A DNA stretch of 64,000 bases from Myxococcales bacterium (GTDB taxonomy: Bacteria; Myxococcota_A; Polyangia; GCA-2747355), in the NCBI GenBank assembly GCA_020431405.1, contig JAGQIK010000512.1:1-64000 (forward strand), in the 5' to 3' direction. The notes under the pieces were generated by a model. That model was not told where the DNA came from and searched no databases. It saw nothing but the letters and a program-made list of their open reading frames with translations. Position numbers and translations under genes: made by a program. This document shows, piece after piece, positions 18,849-26,671 of this stretch. The first letter of the stretch is position 1. Each line of letters opens with the position of its first letter.

Positions 18849-19853
18849 ATGCGCCAGCGCCTCGTCATGACCATCGCGTGGCTACTGCTCGCGGCGTGCA
18901 ACAACAGCGCGCCGACCGGCGGGCCCGACCTCGACGTCGACCTCGGTCCGGCCCCAGACCTCGGGCCAGGTGCGGGCAGCTGGCGCTCGCTAGCCTCGCT
19001 GCCGGCGCCGCAGCAGGAATGCGGCGTGGTGGCGCTGGGCGGCGAGCTCTACGTCGTCGGCGGCTTCGGGCGCGCCAGCGAGCGGCTCGATCGCGTGGTG
19101 GTCTACGAACCGAGCGCCGACCGCTGGCGCGACGCGGCCAAGCTTCCCGTGGCGCTTCACCATCCCAACATCGCCGTTCACGGCGGCAAGATCTACGTGC
19201 TCGGCTCGCTGCGCGGCTTCGAGTTTCGCGCCGACGGGGCGTCCTTCGTCTACGACCCCGCGCTCGACAGCTGGGGCGATGGTCCGTCGATGACGGCCGG
19301 CCGCGAGCGCGGCGGCGGCGCGGCAGTGACGGTGGGCGACGCGATCTACGTCTTCGGCGGGCTGCGCTCGGGGGCCAAGGCCGAGGCCGATCGGCTCGAC
19401 GTCAACGCGGGCACGTGGACGGTGCTTGCCGAGATGCCCGACGTCGCCGACCACCTCGCCGGCGGGCTCATCGGCGAGAAGGTCTATCTCGCCGGCGGGC
19501 GCGACGGCAGCATCGCCGCGCACCGCGCCTCGCTGCTGATCTACGACCCGCAGCGCGACGCGTACGATCGCGGGCCCGCCATGCCGACCTCGCGCGCGGG
19601 CCTCGCGGCCGCCGTCGCGGGCGCCAAGCTCTTCGTCTTCGGCGGCGAGGGCAACAGCGCGCACCCCTCCGGCGTGTTCGACCACAACGAGGCGTTCGAC
19701 CCAGCGACCGGCGCCTGGTCGACGCTTGCGCCGATCAAAACCCGGCGCCACGGCACGGGCGCTGCAACCATCGACGGCAGGATCTATCTGCCTGGCGGCG
19801 CCGCGCTGCAGGCCTTCGGCGCCAGCGACGTGCACGAGGTCTTCACGCCGTAG
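18849..19853 (+). CDS. Kelch-repeat lipoprotein
   Basis: The 334-residue protein carries a lipoprotein signal (TIAWLLLAAC), an Asp/Pro linker, and about six Kelch blades. Examples are ELYVVGGFG, KIYVLGSLRG, AIYVFGGLRSG, KVYLAGGRDG, KLFVFGGEGN and RIYLPGG, each about 48 residues apart. They should form one six-bladed propeller on the outer or periplasmic surface. ATG 18849 gives the best signal peptide; ATG 18837 in frame is an alternative and neither has a good ribosome site. It lies between the response-regulator and kinase genes on the opposite strand, and its 3' end overlaps the kinase gene by 11 bases in convergent orientation. Ligand unknown. Confidence 0.88.
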   Translation: MRQRLVMTIAWLLLAACNNSAPTGGPDLDVDLGPAPDLGPGAGSWRSLASLPAPQQECGVVALGGELYVVGGFGRASERLDRVVVYEPSADRWRDAAKLPVALHHPNIAVHGGKIYVLGSLRGFEFRADGASFVYDPALDSWGDGPSMTAGRERGGGAAVTVGDAIYVFGGLRSGAKAEADRLDVNAGTWTVLAEMPDVADHLAGGLIGEKVYLAGGRDGSIAAHRASLLIYDPQRDAYDRGPAMPTSRAGLAAAVAGAKLFVFGGEGNSAHPSGVFDHNEAFDPATGAWSTLAPIKTRRHGTGAATIDGRIYLPGGAALQAFGASDVHEVFTP

Positions 19854-22050
19854 CGTCGGCTGGCGGCAAGCTGACGCGAAAGGTGGTGCCTTCGCCGAGC
19901 GTGCTCTCGACCTCGATCTCGCCGCCCATGTCGCTGATGATGCGATGGCTGACCGCGAGGCCTAGCCCGGTACCTTCGCCCGGGCCCTTGGTGGTGAAGA
20001 ACGGATCGAAGATGCGCGGCAGGTCGTCGGCGCTGATGCCAGCGCCGCTGTCGGCGAAGGCGCAGACTACGCGGTCGCCGTCGCGCTCGGCGCTGATGCG
20101 CAGCGTGCCGCCGCCGTCCATCGCGTGCGCCGCGTTGGTGATCAGGTTGACAAACACCTGCTCGAGCCGTGGCGCGTCGCCGAGGGCGGGCGAGAGGTCG
20201 TCGGGGATGGCGCGCTCGACCGTCACGCCGCGCTTCTTGAGGTTCGGCGCGGCGAGCGTCAGCGTGCGCTCGATGACCTCGCCGACGCTGATCGGCTCGC
20301 TGCTCACCGCGTGCACGCGCGAGAAGTCGAGCAGCTCGCGCACGATGTTCTGCACTCGGCGCGCCTCGTCGGCGATCAGCGTCAGCGCCGAGGTGTCGGG
20401 ATCTTCTTCGCCGCCGTCGCTGTCGCTGTCGACCGCGGCGGCGCCGCGCGTCTCGAGCAGCAGCTTGGCGTAGCCGAGGATCGTGGTGAGCGGGTTGTTG
20501 ATCTCGTGGGCCACGCCGGCGGCCAGCATGCCGATGCTCGACAGCTTCTCGGAGCGGATCAGCTGCTGCTCGAGGCGCACCCGCTCGCCGAGGTCCTCCT
20601 GCAGGATCACGGCGCCGTCGACATTGCCCGCCACGTCGTAGAGCGGGCTGATGCGCACGTGGTAGCGCGGGCAGGGCTCTGGGTTGAACGGCGTGGTGCG
20701 GCCATCGACCGTCACGTCGACGGTCTGCCCCGCGCCGAGCACGTCGGGCAGCGCGTCGAGCACCGGCTCGTCGCCTTCGCGCGTGGGAAAGGCGTCGCGG
20801 ATCGAGCGCCCCATCACGGCCTCGCCGTCGACGCGCGACAGACGCTGCTGCGCCGGGTTGATGCTGCGGATGGCGCCGTCGCGATCGATGGACATCACGC
20901 CAACCGGGATGCTCTCGACGAGGTTGCGGCGAAACTCGGTGAGCCGGTAGAGCCGGTCGCGGCTGTCGCGCAGCTTGTCGACCATCTGCGCGAAGCTCTG
21001 CGCCAACACCGAGAGCTCGCGCGGCGCGGGCCCTTCCGGCACGCGCGAGAGGTCGTCATCGAGGCTGCCCGCCGCGACACGCTCTGTGCGGCGCACGAGG
21101 CCGGCGAGCGGCAGCGTCATGCGGCGCGCGAAGAACGCGCCCGCGCCGAGTGCCAGCGCCAGCACCACGCCGGCGACGATCAGCGTGTCGCGTGTCGTCT
21201 TGCGCGCCAGCGCGTACGCCTGGCTGGTGGGCTGCTGCAGCAGCACCGCCCAGCGCACGCCGCGAAACGCGCTCATGCCGGCGATGTTGCGGTAGATGGC
21301 GACCCAGCGCTCGCCGGCGGCGTCTGTCAGCTCGAGGTGGCCTTCGCTGTGCGCGGCGAGCACGGCGTCGACGCCGGGGTGATGGTCGCGAAGCGGCATG
21401 CCTGCGGCGGCGCGCATCGCTGGCAGCTTGCCTGCCGAGGCCACGCGCCGCCCGTTGCCGTCGACGACCAGCAGCGACGCGCCGGGGCCGAGGCGCGCGT
21501 CGGCCAGACGGCGCGTGACGAAGGCGAGGTCGACCACCGCGGCGAGAAATCCGACCAGCTCGCCGCGGCGATCGCGCGCCTGCACGACGAGCAGCACCTG
21601 CCGGCGCACGGCACCGCCGCCGCCGCGTTCGAAGAGTACCTCGCTGACGTAGCCGCCGTAGCTGCCCGCGAGGTCGAGACCAAACGTGACGCCGGCGGGC
21701 AGGGCATCACCGCCGATGGGCTTTCCGCGCGCGTCGAGCACGGCCACCGAGCGCAGCAGCGAGACCTCGGCCTGCAGCCGTCGCAGCACGCGCGGTGTGG
21801 GCTTGCCGCGCGCCGCCCACGCAGCGGCCGCGACCACTAGCGCGCGCCGCGTGTCTTGCAGCGTGGTGTTGAGCTGCTGTCCGATGGCTCGGATCAGCGC
21901 CAGGTTGCCGCGGATCACCTCGCGCTGGACGTCGCGCCGCGCGCGATGGATCGAAAGGCCGCCGAGCAACACGGTCGGTGCCACGGCAGCTAGCGCCAGC
22001 ACGAGCATCAGCTGCGCCCGCAGCCCCCAGCGCTTTTCGCCCACGCTCAT
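19843..22050 (-). CDS. Membrane sensor histidine kinase (periplasmic sensor, HAMP, PAS, HisKA, HATPase)
   Basis: The 735-residue protein has a first membrane helix near residues 13-32 and a periplasmic sensor domain of about 250 residues, probably dCache type. A second helix (DTLIVAGVVLALALGAGAFF) follows, then HAMP and PAS (SIPVGVMSIDRDGAIRSINPA). The NtrB-like HisKA has His515 in GVAHEINNPLTT. The ATPase domain has the N box (NLITNAAHAMD), G1 (DSGAGI) and G2 (GTGLGL). Its start codon overlaps the stop of the sugar-binding lipoprotein gene as ATGA, so the two are co-translated. It probably phosphorylates the NtrC-type regulator at 17379-18794. The tight coupling to a binding protein suggests that the ligand signal reaches the sensor through that protein. 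Confidence 0.94.
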   Translation of the reverse strand: MSVGEKRWGLRAQLMLVLALAAVAPTVLLGGLSIHRARRDVQREVIRGNLALIRAIGQQLNTTLQDTRRALVVAAAAWAARGKPTPRVLRRLQAEVSLLRSVAVLDARGKPIGGDALPAGVTFGLDLAGSYGGYVSEVLFERGGGGAVRRQVLLVVQARDRRGELVGFLAAVVDLAFVTRRLADARLGPGASLLVVDGNGRRVASAGKLPAMRAAAGMPLRDHHPGVDAVLAAHSEGHLELTDAAGERWVAIYRNIAGMSAFRGVRWAVLLQQPTSQAYALARKTTRDTLIVAGVVLALALGAGAFFARRMTLPLAGLVRRTERVAAGSLDDDLSRVPEGPAPRELSVLAQSFAQMVDKLRDSRDRLYRLTEFRRNLVESIPVGVMSIDRDGAIRSINPAQQRLSRVDGEAVMGRSIRDAFPTREGDEPVLDALPDVLGAGQTVDVTVDGRTTPFNPEPCPRYHVRISPLYDVAGNVDGAVILQEDLGERVRLEQQLIRSEKLSSIGMLAAGVAHEINNPLTTILGYAKLLLETRGAAAVDSDSDGGEEDPDTSALTLIADEARRVQNIVRELLDFSRVHAVSSEPISVGEVIERTLTLAAPNLKKRGVTVERAIPDDLSPALGDAPRLEQVFVNLITNAAHAMDGGGTLRISAERDGDRVVCAFADSGAGISADDLPRIFDPFFTTKGPGEGTGLGLAVSHRIISDMGGEIEVESTLGEGTTFRVSLPPADATA

Positions 22051-23417
22051 CGCCCAGTCCCCGTACCCATGCCCGAAGCCGTGCCCGAACCTGTGCCCGA
22101 ACCCGTGCCCGAACCCGCATCTGCGCCCAACCCCAGCCGCGATCGCCACCCGCGCGCGACGCCGGCCAGCGCCTCGCGTGCCGTCGCCTCGCCGAGCAGC
22201 ACCGCCTGCACCGCGGGCGTGAAGTCGTCGAAGATGCGTGCCATCGCCGGGTGCTGCGGCCGCTCGCGCGACGCCGCCAGCGCGAGCGCGAAGCCCTGAA
22301 TCAACGCGTCGCCCGCGAGGCGAGGGCGCTTGTAGACGGCGCCGAGCGCGGGCAGCAGCGCGTTGCGGCGCGCGAAGCGCTCCTGCGCGTCGGCGGCGGC
22401 GAGGTAGCGCGCCAGCTGCCAGGCCGCCGCGCGATCCTTGGCGCAGCGCGAGACCACGTAGGCGTGGCCAGACAGCGGCGCCGCCGGCCGACCGTCGGGC
22501 GCGCGCGGAAACGGGGCCACCCGCAGCCGCGAGCGTGGCCTCAAGCGCTCGAGGATCGACGCCGTAGCCCAAGGCCCGTTGACGATCATCGCCACCTGTC
22601 CGCCGGCGAAGCGGCGCGCCTGGTCCTCGTAGTCGCCGCCGAGGCTGGGCCGCGGCGGCGCAACGCCGAGCCCACGCGAAAGCGATGCGTAGCGCTCGAG
22701 CGCCGCCACCGCGCGCTCGTCGTCGACGTACACGCGCCCGCTGGAGGCGTCGAACAAACGCCCACCCGCGGCCCACAGGAACGGCAGGAACCAGTAGGCG
22801 TCGGCGCGCACGTAGAAGCCCCAGCGCGCCACGCGCGCCGCGTCATAGCCGCTCTGCCCGACGTGCTTGCCCGAAGCGTCGACCGTCAGTCGCCGCGCCG
22901 CCGCCACCAGCGCGTCGAGGCTCGCCGGCGGCTTGTCCAACCGCTGGCCATCGTAGAGCAGCGCCAGGCAATCGAGGCTCGCCGGCAGCGCCCAGCGTTG
23001 GCCGCGATAGCGCGAGGCGCGCTGCGCCGGCGGCAGCAGGTCTTTCTCCGCCGGCGCGTCGGGCGGCAGCGGCACGATCAGCCCGCGCGCGACCAGCTCG
23101 GGGATCCACGGCAGCTCGGCGCGAAACAGCTCCGGCGCGCCAGGGCCGCAGCTACCGGCCGCGCGCCGAAACGCGTTGAGCGCCTGCGCGAACGGCACCA
23201 CCGTCGAGCGCACGCCCACGTCGCGCAGCGCCCCGCGCCGCAGCTCGGCGAGGATCGCGTTGAGCGTGACGGTCTCTTCGGCGTTGAACGTGTGCCAGAA
23301 CGCCACGCGCTTGGCGGGACGCGGCGTGTCGCGCGGAGCAGGGCAGCCAGCGAGCAGCAGCGCCAGCGCGAGTAGCTTTGCTTTGACGGTCACGGTCACG
23401 GTCACGGTCACGGTCAC
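22047..23417 (-). CDS. Orphan extracellular sugar-binding lipoprotein (MalE-like, family 1)
   Basis: The 456-residue protein has a lipoprotein signal ending in LALALLLAGC. The fold landmarks are those of ABC sugar-binding proteins: RVAFWHTFNAEE near the start, YDGQRL, FLPFLWAAGGRLFD, and FAGGQVAMIVNGPWA. LSGHAYVVSRCAKDRAAAWQLARYL follows. No permease or ATPase gene is nearby. It is instead joined by ATGA to a histidine kinase gene, so a sensory role is likely. The start is ambiguous: the first ten codons are five copies of GTG-ACC, any of which could initiate, and there is no clear ribosome site. The C-terminus is a Gly/Ser/Thr repeat encoded by a degenerate hexamer array. Sugar specificity is inference. 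Confidence 0.88.
   Translation of the reverse strand: MTVTVTVTVTVKAKLLALALLLAGCPAPRDTPRPAKRVAFWHTFNAEETVTLNAILAELRRGALRDVGVRSTVVPFAQALNAFRRAAGSCGPGAPELFRAELPWIPELVARGLIVPLPPDAPAEKDLLPPAQRASRYRGQRWALPASLDCLALLYDGQRLDKPPASLDALVAAARRLTVDASGKHVGQSGYDAARVARWGFYVRADAYWFLPFLWAAGGRLFDASSGRVYVDDERAVAALERYASLSRGLGVAPPRPSLGGDYEDQARRFAGGQVAMIVNGPWATASILERLRPRSRLRVAPFPRAPDGRPAAPLSGHAYVVSRCAKDRAAAWQLARYLAAADAQERFARRNALLPALGAVYKRPRLAGDALIQGFALALAASRERPQHPAMARIFDDFTPAVQAVLLGEATAREALAGVARGWRSRLGLGADAGSGTGSGTGSGTASGMGTGTGR
22062..22125. repeat. Degenerate 6/12-bp tandem repeat encoding the tail of the binding protein
   Basis: CCCGAACCTGTG-like units are repeated about five times on the plus strand. They encode an alternating Gly/Ser/Thr tail in the sugar-binding lipoprotein. 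Unit changes would keep the reading frame. Confidence 0.75.
23388..23417. repeat. Five perfect GTGACC hexamers forming the start of the binding-protein gene
   Basis: Five exact tandem copies of GGTCAC on the plus strand read as GTG-ACC codons on the coding strand (Val/Met-Thr repeated). Each copy supplies a possible GTG start, and copy-number change would alter the length of the signal peptide without a frameshift. Confidence 0.9.
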
Positions 23418-23465
23418 GCGACACGGCGCACGGACCGAGCGCTCAGCTTACTCCTTCGCGGGCCC

Positions 23466-25280
23466 TTAACGCCGACATAGCTTCTGCGACGAGGACTGAC
23501 ACGTGTCGCCAGGCTGGCAGTAGTAGTCCACCTTGACCGTGCCGACGTAGAGGTAGCCGCAGTTGGCGCCGCCCGCGTTGCGGTAGGCCGAGTAGGTCGA
23601 GCCCGCGCCGCAGGTCGTCGAGACCGTGCAGCGCTTCTGCGACGATGACGTGCAGCGATCGCCCGGCTTGCAATAGAAGTCCTGCTTGACCGTGCCGACG
23701 TAGACATAGCCGCACTCGGCGCCGCCCGCCGACGCGCACGCGTTGTAGACGGCGACGTTGCACTCGGTGCCCGAGATCGTGCAGCGCTTCTGGCTGCTCG
23801 ACGCGCACAGATCGCCGCAGGCGCAGTAGAAGTTCTTCTTCACGGTGCCGACGTAGCGATAGCCGCACTCGGGGCCGCCGCCGCTGGCGAAGGCGTGGTA
23901 GTCGTCGCCCACCTGATGCGGGTCGTACTTGCGGCAGCGCTTCTGGCTCGAGCTCTCGCAGTAGTCAAAGGGCTCGCAGTAGAAGTACGTCTGCACGGTA
24001 CCGACGTACTGATAGCCGCACTCGGGGCCGCCGGCCGCGCTATAGGCGGTGTACGTCTTGCCGCAGCGCCCACCCGTCAGGCACGTCATACCGCCCTGGC
24101 AGGTGCTGACGCAGCTGCCGTAGGCGCCCCAGTTGCCGTTGGCGTCGCAGGTGCGCGTCTGCGTGCCGCAGGCGCAGTCTTGCGTCTCCTGCACACCCGG
24201 CGTGCAGGCCGCGCACTGATTGTTGACGCACACCTGGTTGGCGGTGCAGCGCGGCTGACACGCGCCGTACGAGCCCCACGTGCCGTCGGCCTGGCAGGTG
24301 CGCTCTTGCTCGGCGCACGCGGCGCAGCCAGCGGCGTTGGTTTCTTTCATCCCCGGCGTGCACTGACATTGACCGCAGTCCGACGCGCACGTCACGCACG
24401 TCTCGCTGCCATTGCACTGCCCATCACCGCAGCTCGGCGGACACGCGCCGCAGTCGGCCGGGCAGGTCTTGCAGTCTTCGCCGTTGTCGCACGCGTTGTT
24501 GCCGCAGCTCGGCGGGCACTGGCCGCAGTCGGCCGGGCAGCTGGTGCAGTCTTCGCTGCCATTGCACTGGCCGTCGCCGCACTTGGCCGGGCACTGGCCG
24601 CAGTCGAGCGAGCAGCTGGTGCAGTCTTCGTTGCCATCGCAGTTGCCGTCGCCACAACCGGGCGGACACTTGCCACAGTCCTTCTCGCAGGTCTTGCAGT
24701 TCTCCGCGCCCTTGCAGGCGCCGTCGCCGCATGCCGGCCCGCAGGGCCCGCAGTCACCGGGGCAGGTCTGACACGACTCGTTGCTGTCGCAGGTGCTGTC
24801 GCCGCACGTTCCCGATGGGCACTGCCCCTGGTGGCAGGTTCCGCTGCAGCAGACCTCGCCCGAGCCGCAGGCAGCGCCCGTCCCGCAGACGCAAGTGCCG
24901 CCAGCGCACTTGTCGGCGGTCTTGCCGCATGCCTTGTCGCAGCCGCCGCAGGCGTCGAGCTCGCTCGCGAGGTCAGTGCACGAGCCCGCGCAGCACTCGA
25001 GCCCGCTCTGGCAGCTGGCGCCGGCGCCGCACGACTCCACGCAGCGGTTGTTGACGCAGGTCGCGCCCGGCGCGCAGACCGTACCGTTGCAGACCGTCGA
25101 TCCGTCGTCTTTGCACTGCCCGTCGACGCACGTACGACCAGGGCCGCAGGTCACACCGAGGCAAGGATCGTCGGCGTTGGTGCTGCCTGGGCAGCCCGCG
25201 AAGATCCCCGCCGCCAGCAGCACCACCACCGCTGCGAATGCGGGCAGGAGCCTTCCATAACTGAGTCTAACGTGACGCAA
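23466..25280 (-). CDS. Cys-rich repeat lipoprotein with two different tandem repeat arrays
   Basis: The 604-residue protein starts at TTG 25280 and has a lipoprotein signal with Cys30 (AAGIFAGC). Behind it come short Cys-rich EGF-like modules (CGPGRTCVDGQC, CNGTVCAPGATC). Six tandem 25-residue units follow, of the form CGDGxCxxxExCxxCxxDCGxC. Then come two segments related to thrombospondin-like or CxC modules, each with QxRTCxxxGxWGxYGxC. The C-terminal part has four copies of about 40-45 residues with the core GGxECGYxYVGTVKxxFYC and SSSQKRC. The Cys content implies heavy disulphide bonding outside the cytoplasm. An outer-surface binding or spore-coat-like role is possible; the four-copy C-terminal module is not one I can name. 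TATGAT lies 11 bases before the TTG, so the message may be nearly leaderless. Confidence 0.87.
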   Translation of the reverse strand: MRHVRLSYGRLLPAFAAVVVLLAAGIFAGCPGSTNADDPCLGVTCGPGRTCVDGQCKDDGSTVCNGTVCAPGATCVNNRCVESCGAGASCQSGLECCAGSCTDLASELDACGGCDKACGKTADKCAGGTCVCGTGAACGSGEVCCSGTCHQGQCPSGTCGDSTCDSNESCQTCPGDCGPCGPACGDGACKGAENCKTCEKDCGKCPPGCGDGNCDGNEDCTSCSLDCGQCPAKCGDGQCNGSEDCTSCPADCGQCPPSCGNNACDNGEDCKTCPADCGACPPSCGDGQCNGSETCVTCASDCGQCQCTPGMKETNAAGCAACAEQERTCQADGTWGSYGACQPRCTANQVCVNNQCAACTPGVQETQDCACGTQTRTCDANGNWGAYGSCVSTCQGGMTCLTGGRCGKTYTAYSAAGGPECGYQYVGTVQTYFYCEPFDYCESSSQKRCRKYDPHQVGDDYHAFASGGGPECGYRYVGTVKKNFYCACGDLCASSSQKRCTISGTECNVAVYNACASAGGAECGYVYVGTVKQDFYCKPGDRCTSSSQKRCTVSTTCGAGSTYSAYRNAGGANCGYLYVGTVKVDYYCQPGDTCQSSSQKLCRR

Positions 25281-25327
25281 GGATTATCAGATCATAGCCC
25301 AGAAGCCCCACATGTACACCCCGCACG

Positions 25328-26215
25328 CTACTTGAACGCGGGCACCGTTTGGCCCGACGCGTCGCGCCGCAGGATCGTCACGCGGGCCTCCGACGCGTCG
25401 CCGCCGCGCGTCGCCGCGTAGATGCCCACGCCCGCACCAGCCCCGGCTGCCGCCACGCCCACCAGCGTCCAGACCCACCAGCGCCGATACCACGGCGTGC
25501 TCGCCGCGACTGCCCGGCGCCGTCGGCGTCTTCGTCGCTCGAGGCTGAACGCCTGCGCGGGCTCGCCAAGGCGCTGGTGCACGATCCCGTTGTCGTCGAC
25601 CAGCTCGAAGTAGTAGCGGATGGCGCGCGCCTCGCGCGTGGGCACTCGAAAGCGCGCGGCGCCCGCGCCGCCTGCTTCCGCGGCCACCGTGAAGAACCCG
25701 GGCGCGTCCGCGGCGCGATAACGCAGCCGCACGCGCAGCCGGCGCGTGACGTTGCGCGCCACCACGCGAAGCTCGGTGAACGGGCGCGCGAGCCGGCGTG
25801 GCGGCACGTGCGAAAGCTCCGGCGGCCCTGGCGGTGTCGGGTAGCTGCGCCGCACGGACTCGAAAAAGCGACCTATCTTCGGCGAGGTGAGCTTGCGGTC
25901 GGGGACAAAGGCAGGATCGCTGGCCAGCAGCCGCTCGAACGCCGCGCGCGCCTCGTCGTGCTTCTCTTGCGCCAGGTACGTGCAGCCGAGATAGAAGTAG
26001 GCGCGCTGCACGGTGTTCTTCTCGAGCGCTCCCTTGAGCGCCGCGCTCAGGTACATCACCGCCTGGCCATACTGCACCTGCACGTAGGCCTCGACGCCAT
26101 CGGCGAGGGCCTGCTGCGGGCTGCGTCGCGGCTCGTCGGCATGCGCCGCCGCCGGCGCCACGGCGAGCAACGCCACCGCGCCGAGCGCTGCGAGCAACTG
26201 GCGCACGCCGCCCAC
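25328..26215 (-). CDS. Secreted TPR-type protein with C-terminal membrane helix
   Basis: The 295-residue protein has a signal peptide (cut near AAAHADEP). Residues 35-110 form helix pairs of TPR type: EAYVQVQYGQAVMYLSAALKG and AYFYLGCTYLAQEKHDEARAAFERLLASDPAFV. A beta-rich region follows (FTELRVVARNVTRRLRVRLRYRAAD) with a stretch typical of envelope proteins that read YYFELVDDNG. Then come an Arg-rich block and a membrane helix (WWVWTLVGVAAAGAGAGVGIYAA). The GTG start shares a base with the upstream stop (TAGTG), so it is coupled to the small lipoprotein gene. I have seen this architecture as a general myxobacterial pattern, but no specific role follows. Confidence 0.82.
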   Translation of the reverse strand: MGGVRQLLAALGAVALLAVAPAAAHADEPRRSPQQALADGVEAYVQVQYGQAVMYLSAALKGALEKNTVQRAYFYLGCTYLAQEKHDEARAAFERLLASDPAFVPDRKLTSPKIGRFFESVRRSYPTPPGPPELSHVPPRRLARPFTELRVVARNVTRRLRVRLRYRAADAPGFFTVAAEAGGAGAARFRVPTREARAIRYYFELVDDNGIVHQRLGEPAQAFSLERRRRRRRRAVAASTPWYRRWWVWTLVGVAAAGAGAGVGIYAATRGGDASEARVTILRRDASGQTVPAFK

Positions 26216-26652
26216 TAGCGCTCCACCAGCTCGATCTCGACGCGGTGCCGCTCGAACTGCAGGTCCACCTCCGCGCAGCCCGCGCCGAGCACCGTGTCGT
26301 TGGCGGTGAACGCCTCGGCCACGAAGCAGGCCGGCCCATGCGTCAGCTCGGAGAAGATCGCCGTCGAGCCGCTATCGCGATCGAGCACCTGCTCGCCGAC
26401 AAAGCCGGCCGCGTCGCGCGCCGCCTGCGCCGTCGGCAGCTCGCTGCAGCGACTGCTGCTCGCCTCGACGCAGACCTGCGTCGGCGAGGCGACGACGGCG
26501 ACCACCACGCGCGCCAACAGGGTGGCATCGATGACGGCGTTGACCCGCAGCCGCACGTCGTCCACGCCACCGCCTCCGTTGGCGCCACAGCCCACGCCGA
26601 AAAGCGGCACGAGCAGGAGCAGCAACAGCGGCGCGCCGAACCGGCCGCGCAT
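26215..26652 (-). CDS. Small predicted lipoprotein
   Basis: From the ATG at 26652 the protein has 145 residues with a strong lipoprotein signal (LLLLLLVPLFGVGC) and a Gly/Asp linker. One compact beta domain has four Cys in the mature part (VCVEASSSRCSEL, PACFVAEAF, GAGCAEV), enough for two disulphides. A longer start at 26709 would overlap the kinase gene by 38 bases and bury the signal. The stop overlaps the next start as TAGTG. It lies between a PEGA Ser/Thr kinase and a TPR envelope protein, which may be its partners. Family not recognised. Confidence 0.78.
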   Translation of the reverse strand: MRGRFGAPLLLLLLVPLFGVGCGANGGGGVDDVRLRVNAVIDATLLARVVVAVVASPTQVCVEASSSRCSELPTAQAARDAAGFVGEQVLDRDSGSTAIFSELTHGPACFVAEAFTANDTVLGAGCAEVDLQFERHRVEIELVER

Positions 26653-26671
26653 CGTCGAGACGGCCTTTCGT

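Noticed and set aside
22062-23417. Binding-protein gene as part of a normal ABC sugar importer
   Set aside because: No permease or ATPase gene lies within the window; neighbours are a kinase and a Cys-rich lipoprotein.
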